Origin: an uncultured Prevotellaceae bacterium
GTDB taxonomy: Bacteria > Bacteroidota > Bacteroidia > Bacteroidales > Bacteroidaceae
Direction: 5' to 3'
DNA: 64,000 bases
NCBI GenBank assembly: GCA_900313615.1
Contig: OMRP01000007.1
Location: 31,217-95,216, forward strand
The notes beneath the pieces were generated by a model. That model made no database searches and was not told the origin of the DNA. It saw only the letters and a program-made list of their open reading frames with translations. Below are positions 1-10,595 of the stretch, piece by piece; within the stretch, counting starts at the first letter, position 1, and every line of letters starts with the position of its first letter. The position numbers and the translations under genes are program-made.

Positions 1-2247
1 GGCAAGATGGATATCCGACGAACCGTGAACCTCAACGGGCAACGAGAGATTGACCTCGGCACCGTGTTGGTGTCCGACGACTCAAAAACACTTGCCGGCG
101 TGGAGGTGGTGGCCCACAAGCCATTGGTGAAGATGGAGACCGACAAGATGAGTTACAACGTGGAAAACGATGCTGACTCGAAGACGCAAACACTTCTCGA
201 CATGTTGCGCAAGGTACCCATGGTGACCGTCGACGCTCAGGATAATATCACCGTCAACGGCTCGTCGAGTTTCAAGGTGTATGTTGATGGCAAGCCCAAC
301 CCAATGATGTCGAGCAACCCCTCGCAGATATTCAAGTCCATCCCCGCCTCTATCGTGAAGAACATCGAGGTGGTGACCAACCCTGGCGCCCGTTACGATG
401 CCGAAGGAGCCAGCGGCGTACTTAACATCGTAATGCAGCACGACGGAGTAGGCGGTGGCGGCATGTCAGGCATCAACGGCTATAGCGGCACTATTACTGG
501 CGCTTACGCTGGACCGCGCGGTATTGGCGGCGGTGCCTTCATCAACGCGCAGTTGGGTAAATGGTCGGTAAATTTCGATGCCTACTACAACTACAACCGT
601 CTAGACGATATGGAAATTGAGATGACTCGTGAACAAATGTCGGAACTGGGCACCTCGACCATGCAATACAAGCAAAAGAGCAACACGAAGGTTCCTTTCA
701 CCATGAGCAACATAGGGATAGGTTACGAAATTGACTCGCTAAGTTCCATCAATGCCTCGTTTGGTTTCACACACTACAACACCAAACTCAATGGACACCC
801 CATCACCACCATGAGCGGCGGCATCTACGGCGATGGCTATACCTATGGCAACATCATGAGACAAGAAAACAAAAGCCAAGACTTCACCGGAACCCTCGAC
901 TATCAACGATTCTTCAATGCCGAGCGCACCAGTCAGATGGTCATCAGTTACCAATTCGACTATTCGCCGGGACACACAAAGAACTGGAGCGAATTTGACC
1001 CCGTGGAAGGTTCCATCCCTCTCGATTTGACCGACCGCTATTCAGATAACAGCCAGAAGACCATCGAGCATACCCTACAAGTGGATATCACCACGCCCAT
1101 CGCACAGCAACAGACACTGAACTACGGCGCGAAATATGTGAACCGCCATAACGACGCCGACTCGAAATACTACCTGTCCGACGTATACAATGAGGCGATG
1201 AGTTCGGATTACCGTTACATGAACAACATCGGGGCCGTGTACGCCGAATATGATGGACATTGGGGAAAGTGGGGCACCAAGGCAGGTCTGCGCTACGAGC
1301 ACACCTGGCAAAAAGTGGAATACCGACTGGGTAATGGCAGTGACTTCAGCAAAGACTACGGCACACTCGTTCCCTCGGCCACCCTATCCTACTCGTTCTC
1401 ACCCACACAGAACCTTGGCCTGTCGTACAACATGCGCATCTCACGTCCTGGCATCAGTTATCTGAACCCTTACGTGGACCGTTCGAACCCCACCATGCTG
1501 AATTACGGTAACAGCAACCTCGACGTGGAAAAGTCGCACAACATCAACCTCGTGTTCAACAGTTTCTCATCGAAATGGATGATGAGCGCTACGCTGCGCC
1601 ATAGTTTCTGTGACAATGGCATCGAGCAATACAGTTTCTTCGACAACGCCACCAACCTGTTGAACACTACTTACGGCAATGTGGTGAAACGCCACACAAC
1701 AAGCCTGAACTTCTACGCCAACTGGTCTGTCTTCCGCGACACCCGACTCATGTTCAACGGCGGAGTGAGTTATTCAGATATGCGCAGCGAAGCCCTCGAC
1801 CTGAAGAACAATGGTTGGAGTTATAATATGATGGTCAACGTGCAGCAGAAACTGCCATGGGACATCCAATCGAGCCTCTTCTGGATGACCAACTCGAAGA
1901 GTTACACCCTGCAAGGTTGGAGCACTGGTTTCAACATCCTTGGCCTGAACCTCTCGAAAGACATTATCAAGGACAAACTCACCGTGGGTGTGATGGCTTT
2001 GACGGGTCTTGATAAAGGTGGAAAGATAATCATGGATACAAAGAGCCGCGGCAAAGACTTTGTGAACACTCAGCGCATACACGTACCCATCCAGCAATTC
2101 TCCATTGAGATTACCTACAATTTCGGCAACCTGAAACAGCAGATCACGCGTCGTCAGTCGAAGGTGAACAACGACTATATCGAGGAGCGCAATGCCGGCG
2201 AACAACTCAACAATATCGGAGGCATGGGAGGCGGCATGGGAATGTAA
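1..2247 (+). CDS. Outer-membrane beta-barrel protein, copy 1 (5' end outside window)
   Basis: This is the C-terminal 748 residues of a protein closely related to its downstream neighbour. By comparison with that copy about 83 residues (signal peptide and most of a CarboxypepD_reg-like domain) lie upstream of the window. What remains starts in the end of that domain, continues through a plug-like region (motifs VYVDGKPNPMMSSNPSQIF and VVTNPGARYDAEG, as in the outer membrane beta-barrel family OMP_b-brl_3) and ends in a long region rich in alternating aromatic and polar residues typical of a TonB-receptor-like barrel. The last residues are a Gly/Met tail (GGMGGGMGM). The substrate cannot be inferred; no SusD partner is adjacent. 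A terminator follows. Family assignment is firm, transport function is inference. Confidence 0.85.
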   Translation, partial: GKMDIRRTVNLNGQREIDLGTVLVSDDSKTLAGVEVVAHKPLVKMETDKMSYNVENDADSKTQTLLDMLRKVPMVTVDAQDNITVNGSSSFKVYVDGKPNPMMSSNPSQIFKSIPASIVKNIEVVTNPGARYDAEGASGVLNIVMQHDGVGGGGMSGINGYSGTITGAYAGPRGIGGGAFINAQLGKWSVNFDAYYNYNRLDDMEIEMTREQMSELGTSTMQYKQKSNTKVPFTMSNIGIGYEIDSLSSINASFGFTHYNTKLNGHPITTMSGGIYGDGYTYGNIMRQENKSQDFTGTLDYQRFFNAERTSQMVISYQFDYSPGHTKNWSEFDPVEGSIPLDLTDRYSDNSQKTIEHTLQVDITTPIAQQQTLNYGAKYVNRHNDADSKYYLSDVYNEAMSSDYRYMNNIGAVYAEYDGHWGKWGTKAGLRYEHTWQKVEYRLGNGSDFSKDYGTLVPSATLSYSFSPTQNLGLSYNMRISRPGISYLNPYVDRSNPTMLNYGNSNLDVEKSHNINLVFNSFSSKWMMSATLRHSFCDNGIEQYSFFDNATNLLNTTYGNVVKRHTTSLNFYANWSVFRDTRLMFNGGVSYSDMRSEALDLKNNGWSYNMMVNVQQKLPWDIQSSLFWMTNSKSYTLQGWSTGFNILGLNLSKDIIKDKLTVGVMALTGLDKGGKIIMDTKSRGKDFVNTQRIHVPIQQFSIEITYNFGNLKQQITRRQSKVNNDYIEERNAGEQLNNIGGMGGGMGM

Positions 2248-2346
2248 AAGACCTCCCCCCGACCTCCTCCAAAGGAAGGGGGAAAAAGAGTAAAAAAGTA
2301 AAAGGGTAAAAAATAAAAAGGTAAAAAGATTAGAGAAAGGATAAGG

Positions 2347-2385
2347 AAAGAGGCGTCCCGATGTATTCGGGACGTCTCTTTTTTT
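2347..2385 (+). terminator. Rho-independent terminator after OMP copy 1
   Basis: A 15-bp stem (2347-2361 with 2367-2381, one G-U pair) with a 5-nt loop runs into a T tract (2379-2385). It separates the two paralogous OMP genes, so the second is expected to use its own promoter. Confidence 0.85.
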
Positions 2386-2448
2386 GTATTTGTTCTATAC
2401 GGAACAACAAATTTGGTCGAAAAGGAATGGGGAAGTCGTCGAAAAACA

Positions 2449-2480
2449 GTTGGAACACATATCATATCACATTACTTTTG
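2449..2480 (+). promoter_or_regulatory. Bacteroidetes-type promoter for OMP copy 2
   Basis: TTG at 2450-2452 and TACTTTTG at 2473-2480 are 20 nt apart, matching the -33/-7 consensus of the Bacteroidetes primary sigma factor. The predicted start of transcription lies about 30 nt before the ATG at 2514. Confidence 0.7.
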
Positions 2481-2513
2481 CACACAGAAATCAAAACAAC
2501 AAAAACAACCATT

Positions 2514-5054
2514 ATGAAAAGACTTATGATTTTGGCCATTACGGCCCTCATCGCCAGCCTCGCCGACCTCTCTGCCCAGACCATCATCAAGGGTGTGGTG
2601 AAAGACTCCATCAGCGGCGAGACCGAGCCCTACGCCACCGTGCGCGTGTTCAAAGCAACTGACATGAAGAATGCCGTGGGCATGTCGCTCACCGACATCG
2701 ACGGCAAAATAAAACAAGAAGTGACTGGCACGGGAACCCATGTGGTGACCATCGCCTCAATGGGTAAGATGGACGTCAAGCGTACCGTGACCCTCAGCGG
2801 ACAACGTGAGATAGACCTCGGCACCGTGCTGGTGTCCGACGACTCAAAAACACTTGCCGGCGTAGAGGTAGTAGCACACAAACCATTGGTGAAGATGGAA
2901 ACCGACAAGATGAGTTACAATGTGGAGAACGATGTCGACGCAAAGTCGCAGACCATCCTCGACATGCTTCGCAAGGTGCCTATGGTTACCGTCGACGCAC
3001 AAGACAACATCAGCGTGAACGGCTCGTCCAACTTCAAGGTGTATGTTGATGGCAAGCCCAACCCCATGATGTCGAGCAACCCCTCGCAGATATTCAAGTC
3101 CATCCCTGCCTCGATGGTGAAGAACATCGAGGTGGTGACCAACCCCGGCGCCCGCTACGACGCTGAAGGAGCAGGTGGTGTGCTCAACATCGTGATGCAG
3201 CACAACGAACCCGGTGGCGGCAGTGCACTGACCTCTGTCAACGGCTACAGCGGCACCCTTCGTGGTCAAGTGAGCACCCGTGGTTTTGGTGGTGGTGCCT
3301 TCCTGAACGTACAGCAGGGCAAATTCACCATCAGCGCCAACACCTTCCTGAACTCTTCGAAAATGGATGGCACCGAGGTGGACATGATTCGTGAGCAATT
3401 CTCCGACTTCGGCAACATTTCGACGAAATACCATCAGGATGGCACCACCAAACTGCCTTTCATCATGGGCAACCTGAGCATCGCCTATGAGATAGACCCT
3501 ATGAGCAACCTGAATGCCACCTTCGGACTCACCCGTTTCAACATGAAGAGCGACGGCCATCCCATCACCACCATGAGCGGCGGCTACTACGGCGACGGAT
3601 TCAGTTACGGCAACTTCACCAAGACGGAGAACCTGAACCAGTCGTTCACGGGAACCATCGACTATCAACGCTTCTTCAACCAGGCTCGCACCAGTCAGAT
3701 GACTGTCAGTTACCAACTTACATATTCTCCAGGACATACAGAGAACTGGAGCGAGTTCGACCCCATGGACATGGATACGGAAGCGGCATCAACCATGCCT
3801 CTCGATCTGACCGACCGCTACAGCGACAGTCACCAGAAGACCACGGAGCATACTGTCCAGGTAGACTTCACCACTCCCATTGCCCCACAACATACGCTGA
3901 GCACGGGTGTGAAATACCTCAACCGTCACAATAACGCCGAAGCGAAATACTACCTCTCCGACGTGTACAATGAGAATATGAGTTCCGACTATCGTTACAC
4001 GAACAACATCGGTGCCGTATACGCCGAATACGATGGTCACTGGGGTAACTGGGGCACCAAAGCCGGTCTGCGCTATGAGCACACCTGGCAAGACGTGGAA
4101 TACCGCTTAGGCGATGGTCATGACTTCAGCACCGACTACGGCACGCTCGTTCCTTCGGCCACGCTCTCCTATTCGTTCTCTCCTACACAGAACCTCGGTC
4201 TGTCGTACAACATGCGCATCTCTCGTCCTGGTATCAGTTACCTGAACCCCTACGTGGACCGCACGAACCCCACCATGCTGACTTACGGTAACAGCGACCT
4301 CGACGTGGAGAAGACCAACAATGTCAGCCTCGTGTTCAACAGTTTCTCTTCAAAATGGATGATGAACGCCACACTGCGCCACAGCTTCTGCGACAATGGC
4401 ATCGAGCAATACAGTTTCTATGATGACAAAGGTCTGCTCAATACCACCTATGGCAATGTAGTGAAACGTCACATGACTAGTCTGAACTTCTACGCCAGTT
4501 GGTCTGTCACCCGCGACACACGACTGATGTTCAACGGTGGACTCACCTACAGCGATATGCGCAGCGAAGCCCTCGACCTGAAGAACCACGGCTGGAGCTA
4601 CAACTCAATGGTCAACGTACAGCAGAAATTGCCATGGGACATGCAGGGAAGCCTCTTCTGGATAGCCAACTCGAAGACTTACACCCTTCAAGGCTGGAGC
4701 ACCGGTTTCAATATCCTCGGTCTGAACCTCTCGAAAGACATCATCAAAGACAAACTCAGCGTGAGCGTGATGGCCATGACCGGTCTGCAGAAAGGTGGCA
4801 AGATACACATGGATTCGGAGAGCCGTGGCAAAGACTTCGTGAGCACCCAACAGATACACGTTCCCATCCAACAGGTATCGCTGAACGTCAGTTTCAACTT
4901 CGGTAACCTGAAGAAACAACTCATGCGCCACCAGTCCAAAGTGACCTCCGACTACATCGAACATCAGAGCGCCGGCGAGCAAATCAACAACATCGGCAGC
5001 GGTCAAGGTGGAGCACAAGGAGGTGGAATGCCTCAAGGCGACATGGGAATGTAA
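2514..5054 (+). CDS. Outer-membrane beta-barrel protein, copy 2
   Basis: This 846-aa protein starts at 2514, where MKRLMILAITALIASLADLSAQ forms a signal peptide just after a good promoter; an upstream in-frame ATG would put the signal sequence in the middle and is rejected. Residues about 23-105 look like a CarboxypepD_reg beta-sandwich (PYATVRVF...). Next comes a plug-like domain (VYVDGKPNPMM, NPGARYDAEGAGG) and then an outer-membrane barrel of the OMP_b-brl_3 family. The tail is rich in Gly, Gln and Met. Copy 1 is highly similar along the whole length, with long almost identical stretches around the plug and the barrel end and clear divergence in the loops at about residues 230-300. Probably an outer-membrane receptor or transporter of unknown ligand. 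Confidence 0.88.
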   Translation: MKRLMILAITALIASLADLSAQTIIKGVVKDSISGETEPYATVRVFKATDMKNAVGMSLTDIDGKIKQEVTGTGTHVVTIASMGKMDVKRTVTLSGQREIDLGTVLVSDDSKTLAGVEVVAHKPLVKMETDKMSYNVENDVDAKSQTILDMLRKVPMVTVDAQDNISVNGSSNFKVYVDGKPNPMMSSNPSQIFKSIPASMVKNIEVVTNPGARYDAEGAGGVLNIVMQHNEPGGGSALTSVNGYSGTLRGQVSTRGFGGGAFLNVQQGKFTISANTFLNSSKMDGTEVDMIREQFSDFGNISTKYHQDGTTKLPFIMGNLSIAYEIDPMSNLNATFGLTRFNMKSDGHPITTMSGGYYGDGFSYGNFTKTENLNQSFTGTIDYQRFFNQARTSQMTVSYQLTYSPGHTENWSEFDPMDMDTEAASTMPLDLTDRYSDSHQKTTEHTVQVDFTTPIAPQHTLSTGVKYLNRHNNAEAKYYLSDVYNENMSSDYRYTNNIGAVYAEYDGHWGNWGTKAGLRYEHTWQDVEYRLGDGHDFSTDYGTLVPSATLSYSFSPTQNLGLSYNMRISRPGISYLNPYVDRTNPTMLTYGNSDLDVEKTNNVSLVFNSFSSKWMMNATLRHSFCDNGIEQYSFYDDKGLLNTTYGNVVKRHMTSLNFYASWSVTRDTRLMFNGGLTYSDMRSEALDLKNHGWSYNSMVNVQQKLPWDMQGSLFWIANSKTYTLQGWSTGFNILGLNLSKDIIKDKLSVSVMAMTGLQKGGKIHMDSESRGKDFVSTQQIHVPIQQVSLNVSFNFGNLKKQLMRHQSKVTSDYIEHQSAGEQINNIGSGQGGAQGGGMPQGDMGM

Positions 5055-5159
5055 AATGCCCCCCTACCCCTCCGAAGGAAGGGGAACGGAAATAGCTTGG
5101 AAGAGTAAAAAAAGTATAGTAGTAAAGAAATAAATAGTTAAAAGAAAACACTGACAACA

Positions 5160-5194
5160 AAGAGGAGCACCCCAAGATGGGATGCTCCTTCTTT
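5160..5194. terminator. Bidirectional terminator between OMP copy 2 and aquaporin
   Basis: GGAGCA-CCC (5164-5172) pairs with GGG-TGCTCC (5179-5188) with one mismatch. The stem is flanked by A-rich sequence on the left and TTCTTT on the right, and lies between two convergent genes. Confidence 0.65.
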
Positions 5195-5227
5195 ATATTA
5201 AGAATAGTAAGCTAATCTACTTACTAC

Positions 5228-5908
5228 TTATTCCTTGTCGGTAGAAATCACCTTCCAAAGGAGAGCGGCGATGGCACCACCGATAAATGGACCAACAATG
5301 AATACCCAGAGCTGTGAGAGAGCCTCACCACCTTGGAAGAGAGCCGGACCGATGGAACGGGCGGGGTTGACGGAAGTTCCAGTAAAGTGAATACCCACCA
5401 AGTGGATGAGAATAAGGCTCAGACCGATGGCCAGACCTGCGAAATTGTTGGTGGCTCCGTTGGTCTTCGAGGTAGCACCGAGCACGACAAGTACGAAGAG
5501 GGCGGTGAGCACGATTTCAACAATCAGACCGTTGGTCACGCCGAAAGCGCATCCGTTGGCACCTGTTGCCGTAGTGATGACCGGTGAGGTCTCACCCGAA
5601 GCGACAATGCCTGCCAATACGGCGGCGGCGAGGATAGCACCGATAACTTGGAAAATCATGTACATACCGCAGTCTTTGGCACTCATTCTTCCGCTCAGGA
5701 AAACACCGAGGGTGATGGCGGGATTGATATGGCAACCCGAAATGCCACCGATGGTATAAGCCATTGCCACCACAGACAGACCAAAGGCAAAAGCCGTACC
5801 CACAACTGCTGCGGTGTTAGAAGCATCGCAACCCAGAGCCACGGCAGCACCGCAGCCCAAGAATGTCAGCACGAAGGTGCCAATCATTTCAGCTAAATAC
5901 TTTTTCAT
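5228..5908 (-). CDS. aqpZ: Aquaporin Z-like water channel
   Basis: A 226-aa MIP-family channel in the inner membrane. Both pore motifs are present: HINPA (NPA at residues 62-64) and SVNPARS (NPA at 181-183). The likely selectivity-filter residues match water-selective AqpZ: Phe42, His169, Thr178 and Arg184. Six membrane segments plus two half-helices fit the length (E. coli AqpZ is 231 aa). The start at 5908 (MKKYLAEMIGTF) is preferred over an ATG 16 codons upstream because that extension overlaps the promoter at 5954-5984. It is a monocistronic gene convergent with the OMP genes. High confidence; glycerol transport is unlikely given the filter residues. Confidence 0.93.
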   Translation of the reverse strand: MKKYLAEMIGTFVLTFLGCGAAVALGCDASNTAAVVGTAFAFGLSVVAMAYTIGGISGCHINPAITLGVFLSGRMSAKDCGMYMIFQVIGAILAAAVLAGIVASGETSPVITTATGANGCAFGVTNGLIVEIVLTALFVLVVLGATSKTNGATNNFAGLAIGLSLILIHLVGIHFTGTSVNPARSIGPALFQGGEALSQLWVFIVGPFIGGAIAALLWKVISTDKE

Positions 5909-5953
5909 ATATGCAAATGTTTTAATGAATAATAAAATTCTTCTTTCAAAACG

Positions 5954-5984
5954 CAAAAATAGTCAAATTATTTTAATTCCGCAA
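5954..5984 (-). promoter_or_regulatory. Promoter of aquaporin gene
   Basis: On the minus strand TTG (5982-5984) is followed after exactly 20 nt by TATTTTTG (5954-5961). It lies 46 nt upstream of the chosen ATG and supports that start. Confidence 0.65.
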
Positions 5985-6002
5985 GCTTTTTTGCAAAAAA
6001 AA

Positions 6003-7640
<1,638 letters not shown>

Positions 7641-7716
7641 TTACACTGCGTTTCCCCTTGGGAGAATCAAGGCGGTTGTTAGATTACGTATTGAGATGGT
7701 AATGTTAGCGTGGCTA

Positions 7717-7747
7717 CAAAAATAACAAAAAAGGCCATGCCATGCAA
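7717..7747 (-). promoter_or_regulatory. Promoter of GH43 gene
   Basis: On the minus strand TTG (7745-7747), 20 nt, then TATTTTTG (7717-7724). It lies downstream of the terminator of the small-RNA candidate, so the GH43 gene need not depend on that transcript. The predicted 5' leader is about 90 nt. Confidence 0.6.
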
Positions 7748-7756
7748 ACTTTAGGG

Positions 7757-7822
7757 CATAAAAAAAGGAGTACCGCTGTACTCCGACCTTTGTTAACCTT
7801 AAATCTAATACTATGAAAAACA
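7757..7822 (-). ncRNA. Candidate small RNA (about 65 nt) with own promoter and terminator
   Basis: A full promoter (7828-7858) predicts transcription starting near 7821 on the minus strand. The RNA would begin with a U-rich stretch, pass through an AU-rich segment (about 7790-7815, minus strand AGTATTAGATTTAAGGTTAAC) and end in a perfect 7-bp hairpin GGAGTAC/GTACTCC (7768-7784) followed by seven Us. No ORF fits inside on this strand. It could be a free small RNA or a prematurely terminated leader; the separate GH43 promoter downstream favours a free RNA. Not identified as a known family from memory. Confidence 0.5.
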
Positions 7823-7827
7823 CATTG

Positions 7828-7858
7828 CAAAATTAAAGAAAAACGTCCGTTTTTGCAA
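7828..7858 (-). promoter_or_regulatory. Promoter of small-RNA candidate
   Basis: On the minus strand TTG (7856-7858), 20 nt, then TAATTTTG (7828-7835): an exact match to the Bacteroidetes consensus at the spacing seen for other genes in this window. Confidence 0.6.
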
Positions 7859-8062
7859 CAATTTAATACTTTTTGGGGTAAAATCCCGCAATTTCTTGAT
7901 TTAAATCAAGCCGAAAGGGCGGTTTTAGAACTTCGCCATCAATGGTTCCTCTACAAGTCAGCAAATGACATTTTTAAAATGACTAGTTGACTTTTTGTTG
8001 ACAAAAACTTTTATTTTGGGGTATTTTGATGGCCATTGACATGATGTTTACTCAAAAAACAC

Positions 8063-8070
8063 TACCTTTG
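8063..8070 (+). promoter_or_regulatory. -7 element upstream of CE2-like esterase
   Basis: TACCTTTG lies 26 nt before the ATG at 8096. No convincing TTG is found at the expected -33 position, so only the -7 box is called. Confidence 0.4.
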
Positions 8071-8095
8071 CAAAAACGAACGACAAAAAACGACC

Positions 8096-9199
8096 ATGAA
8101 ACTAAAAACCATTTTCGCAAGTCTGCTCATCGTAATCTGTGCCAACATGGCCATGGGCAGCACCACACTGCCAATTAAAGGCAACATCATCCCAGCCAGT
8201 GACCCCAATATCCAATATGTGGGACGTATCAGTTTCAAAAACCCTGAATCACCCTTGTTCACCTATCCCGGCGTGCAAATCAACGCACGGTTCGAGGGCA
8301 CGTCGCTGCGCCTGCACTTCAAGCCGGAGAGCGGCTATTTCATGGTGAGCATCGACGGTTGCGAAGCCTTCAAGGTGGGTTTCACCGCCAAAGAAGACTC
8401 GGTAGCCACTGTGGCTGTCGCCCTGCCTCATGGCGTTCACGAGGTACGCATCATGAATGCCATAGAGAGCTACCAACGACGGTCCGAATTTCGGGGGTTC
8501 ATCCTCGACGAGGGCTGTCACCTCGCAGCCCCCCCTGCCCTACCCGAGCGTAGCATCGAATTTATCGGCAACTCCATCACCTGCGGCTATGGAGTGGAGG
8601 ACATGAACGAAAACGACCATTTCAATGATGCCACGGAAAACCATTACCTGACCTACGCCGCACAGACCGCCCGCAACCTCAAGGCCGTGGAGTATGTGGT
8701 GGCACGCTCGGGCATCGGCGTGTACCGCAATTTTGACGGTCCGCGTGAGGGCAGCCCTGTGGTCATGCCCAAGCAATATGAATACACCAACTTCGACGAT
8801 TTCAGCGAGCCATGGGACTTCAGCCGTTACACACCCGACGTGGTGTGCATCAACCTCGGTACCAATGACACGTCGACGAACGACTACGACAGCGACCGTC
8901 TGCTGAAGGCTTACCGCCAATTCCTCAGTCAAGTGCGCGGCCACCATCCTAAGGCGAAGATAGTACTGTTAAGCGGAAGCATGCTACAAGGCAAGGAACT
9001 GGAGTTGGTGCGTCATCACCTTGACATGGTGTGTGAGGAAGCCCACCAACGTGGCGACAAAGAAGTGTACCGTTTTGACTTCACGCCTCAAAACGGTGAT
9101 TTGAAATATGGTGCCGACTGGCATCCCAGCCTGTGGCAGCACCAGAAAATGGCGGGTGAATTGACCGCCTTCCTGAGAGTGTTGATGGGATGGTTCTGA
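8096..9199 (+). CDS. CE2-type acetyl esterase (SGNH hydrolase), secreted
   Basis: A 367-aa protein with a signal peptide (MKLKTIFASLLIVICANMAMG). Residues about 30-145 form a beta-sandwich like the N-terminal domain of carbohydrate esterase family 2. Residues about 153-367 form an SGNH/GDSL hydrolase with Ser160 (EFIGNSITCGYG), Gly206 (SGIGVY), Asn257 (LGTND) and the Asp341-x-His343 pair (ADWHPS). CE2 enzymes remove acetyl groups from xylan and other hemicellulose sugars. Placement back-to-back with a GH43 gene supports a role in acetylated xylan breakdown. Substrate is inferred from family and context only. Confidence 0.85.
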   Translation: MKLKTIFASLLIVICANMAMGSTTLPIKGNIIPASDPNIQYVGRISFKNPESPLFTYPGVQINARFEGTSLRLHFKPESGYFMVSIDGCEAFKVGFTAKEDSVATVAVALPHGVHEVRIMNAIESYQRRSEFRGFILDEGCHLAAPPALPERSIEFIGNSITCGYGVEDMNENDHFNDATENHYLTYAAQTARNLKAVEYVVARSGIGVYRNFDGPREGSPVVMPKQYEYTNFDDFSEPWDFSRYTPDVVCINLGTNDTSTNDYDSDRLLKAYRQFLSQVRGHHPKAKIVLLSGSMLQGKELELVRHHLDMVCEEAHQRGDKEVYRFDFTPQNGDLKYGADWHPSLWQHQKMAGELTAFLRVLMGWF

Positions 9200-9269
9200 T
9201 ACCCACCCCGACCCTCCCAAAGAGTGAGTAAGTGAGGGGCAAGGAGCATGAGATTTGTAGAGAGGACGC

Positions 9270-10583
9270 TTACGTGAGCATCCTGCGTGCTTTCATTTCG
9301 AGGTATTTATTTACCACGTCGACCACCAAGTGGCGTGTCGACGTGAGTATGGAGTGTATACCCTGCTGCTGGAGGATATCGACAATGAGACGACGCTCGT
9401 GCATCATTTTTTCCGCCACCACCCGTTGGTAGTCGTCTTCGCAGTCGTCGCTATCCGACTGGGCGAAGCGTAACAGTTCCTCATCGTTGAAGAACACCAC
9501 CAACAGACGGTGTCGTTTGTTGATTTGGCGTAGATAAGGCAGTTGCCGATACAAACTGCCCAAGGCATCGAAAGCGGTGAAGAGCACTACGAAGGAACGT
9601 CGACGCAGTCGATGGTCGAGCGAGAGACACAGTTCGGAATAGTCGGACTCGCCAAAAGCCGTCTCTGCGTCGTAGAGCGTCTCCATGATACGGTTCATCT
9701 GTCCCGTACGGCGCGATGCCCTCACCAGTGTATTGAAATGGACGTCAAAGGTGGCCACGCCCGCTTGGTCATCTTTGTTGATAGCTACATAAGACAACAC
9801 CAATGCCGCATTGATGGAATGGTCGAGGAGCGTCATCCCCTCCGCCGCCACCTGCATGGTGCGGCCCATATCCACCACGCTATATATCTCTTGCGACCGC
9901 TCGTCATGATAGACATTCACCATGGGCATCATTCGCCGTGCCGACGCTTTCCAGTTGATATGCCTATAGTCGTCGCCGGTTACATATTCCTTGATATGCT
10001 CAAACTCCGTATTGCTGCCCACCTGACGTATGCGTTTTGAGCCTTGTGCCACCAACCTGTCGCTAACCGGCCTGAGGTCGATACGTCGTAGTGCGAGGAA
10101 CGAGGGATACACTTTCACCGTCATGGGACGGGCACCCCTGAAACGCCGTTCCACCAACCCTATCATCGTTGATGCATATACCCACACATGACCGAAAGCC
10201 ATCTGTCCACGTTGGGTGGGTCTAATGGTATAATTCATCGTTTTTTCACTGTGCGGACTGACTGTCATGCGCCACCGTAGGTCGCGCTCCTGCAGTTGCG
10301 GAGGCACCTCGTCGACTAGCGTCACAGCCAATCGCAGTGACGAGCGGTTGGTCAATGTCAACACCACCGTATTGTCATCACCATTCGACAGCCGCGGTTC
10401 ACACGACCGGCGCACCTGCACACGGGCGGTCATATAGAGCAGCACCATGTCGACCACTGTCAACGCCAACATGACAGCCAATGCCACCGCCGCCAGATGG
10501 AACAGCGGTAGCCAAAGCAGTCCGAAGGCCATGACGACGGCCACAACGGCTAATGCGATGAAAAACCTATTACGCAGAAACAT
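9270..10583 (-). CDS. DUF58 domain membrane protein
   Basis: A 437-aa protein with two N-terminal membrane helices (about residues 7-50), a beta-rich central part, and the DUF58 signature ([20 protein letters not shown], about residues 192-211) leading into a von Willebrand A-like fold. DUF58 proteins usually sit beside MoxR ATPases, as here: the MoxR gene ends 12 nt upstream. The pair is thought to act as a chaperone/assembly system, but the client is unknown. It is the last gene of the leftward cluster beginning near 15.5 kb. Confidence 0.88.
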   Translation of the reverse strand: MFLRNRFFIALAVVAVVMAFGLLWLPLFHLAAVALAVMLALTVVDMVLLYMTARVQVRRSCEPRLSNGDDNTVVLTLTNRSSLRLAVTLVDEVPPQLQERDLRWRMTVSPHSEKTMNYTIRPTQRGQMAFGHVWVYASTMIGLVERRFRGARPMTVKVYPSFLALRRIDLRPVSDRLVAQGSKRIRQVGSNTEFEHIKEYVTGDDYRHINWKASARRMMPMVNVYHDERSQEIYSVVDMGRTMQVAAEGMTLLDHSINAALVLSYVAINKDDQAGVATFDVHFNTLVRASRRTGQMNRIMETLYDAETAFGESDYSELCLSLDHRLRRRSFVVLFTAFDALGSLYRQLPYLRQINKRHRLLVVFFNDEELLRFAQSDSDDCEDDYQRVVAEKMMHERRLIVDILQQQGIHSILTSTRHLVVDVVNKYLEMKARRMLT

Positions 10584-10595
10584 TTATCAAAATTC

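Noticed and set aside
2844-3737. A 297-aa minus-strand frame inside OMP copy 2
   Set aside because: A similar shorter shadow exists in copy 1 at 82-441; both mirror the conserved coding strand and are not independent genes.
7813-7836. A 7-codon ORF (MKNTLQN) on the plus strand upstream of the CE2 gene
   Set aside because: It overlaps the promoter and start of the small-RNA candidate on the other strand and has no coding support; probably chance.
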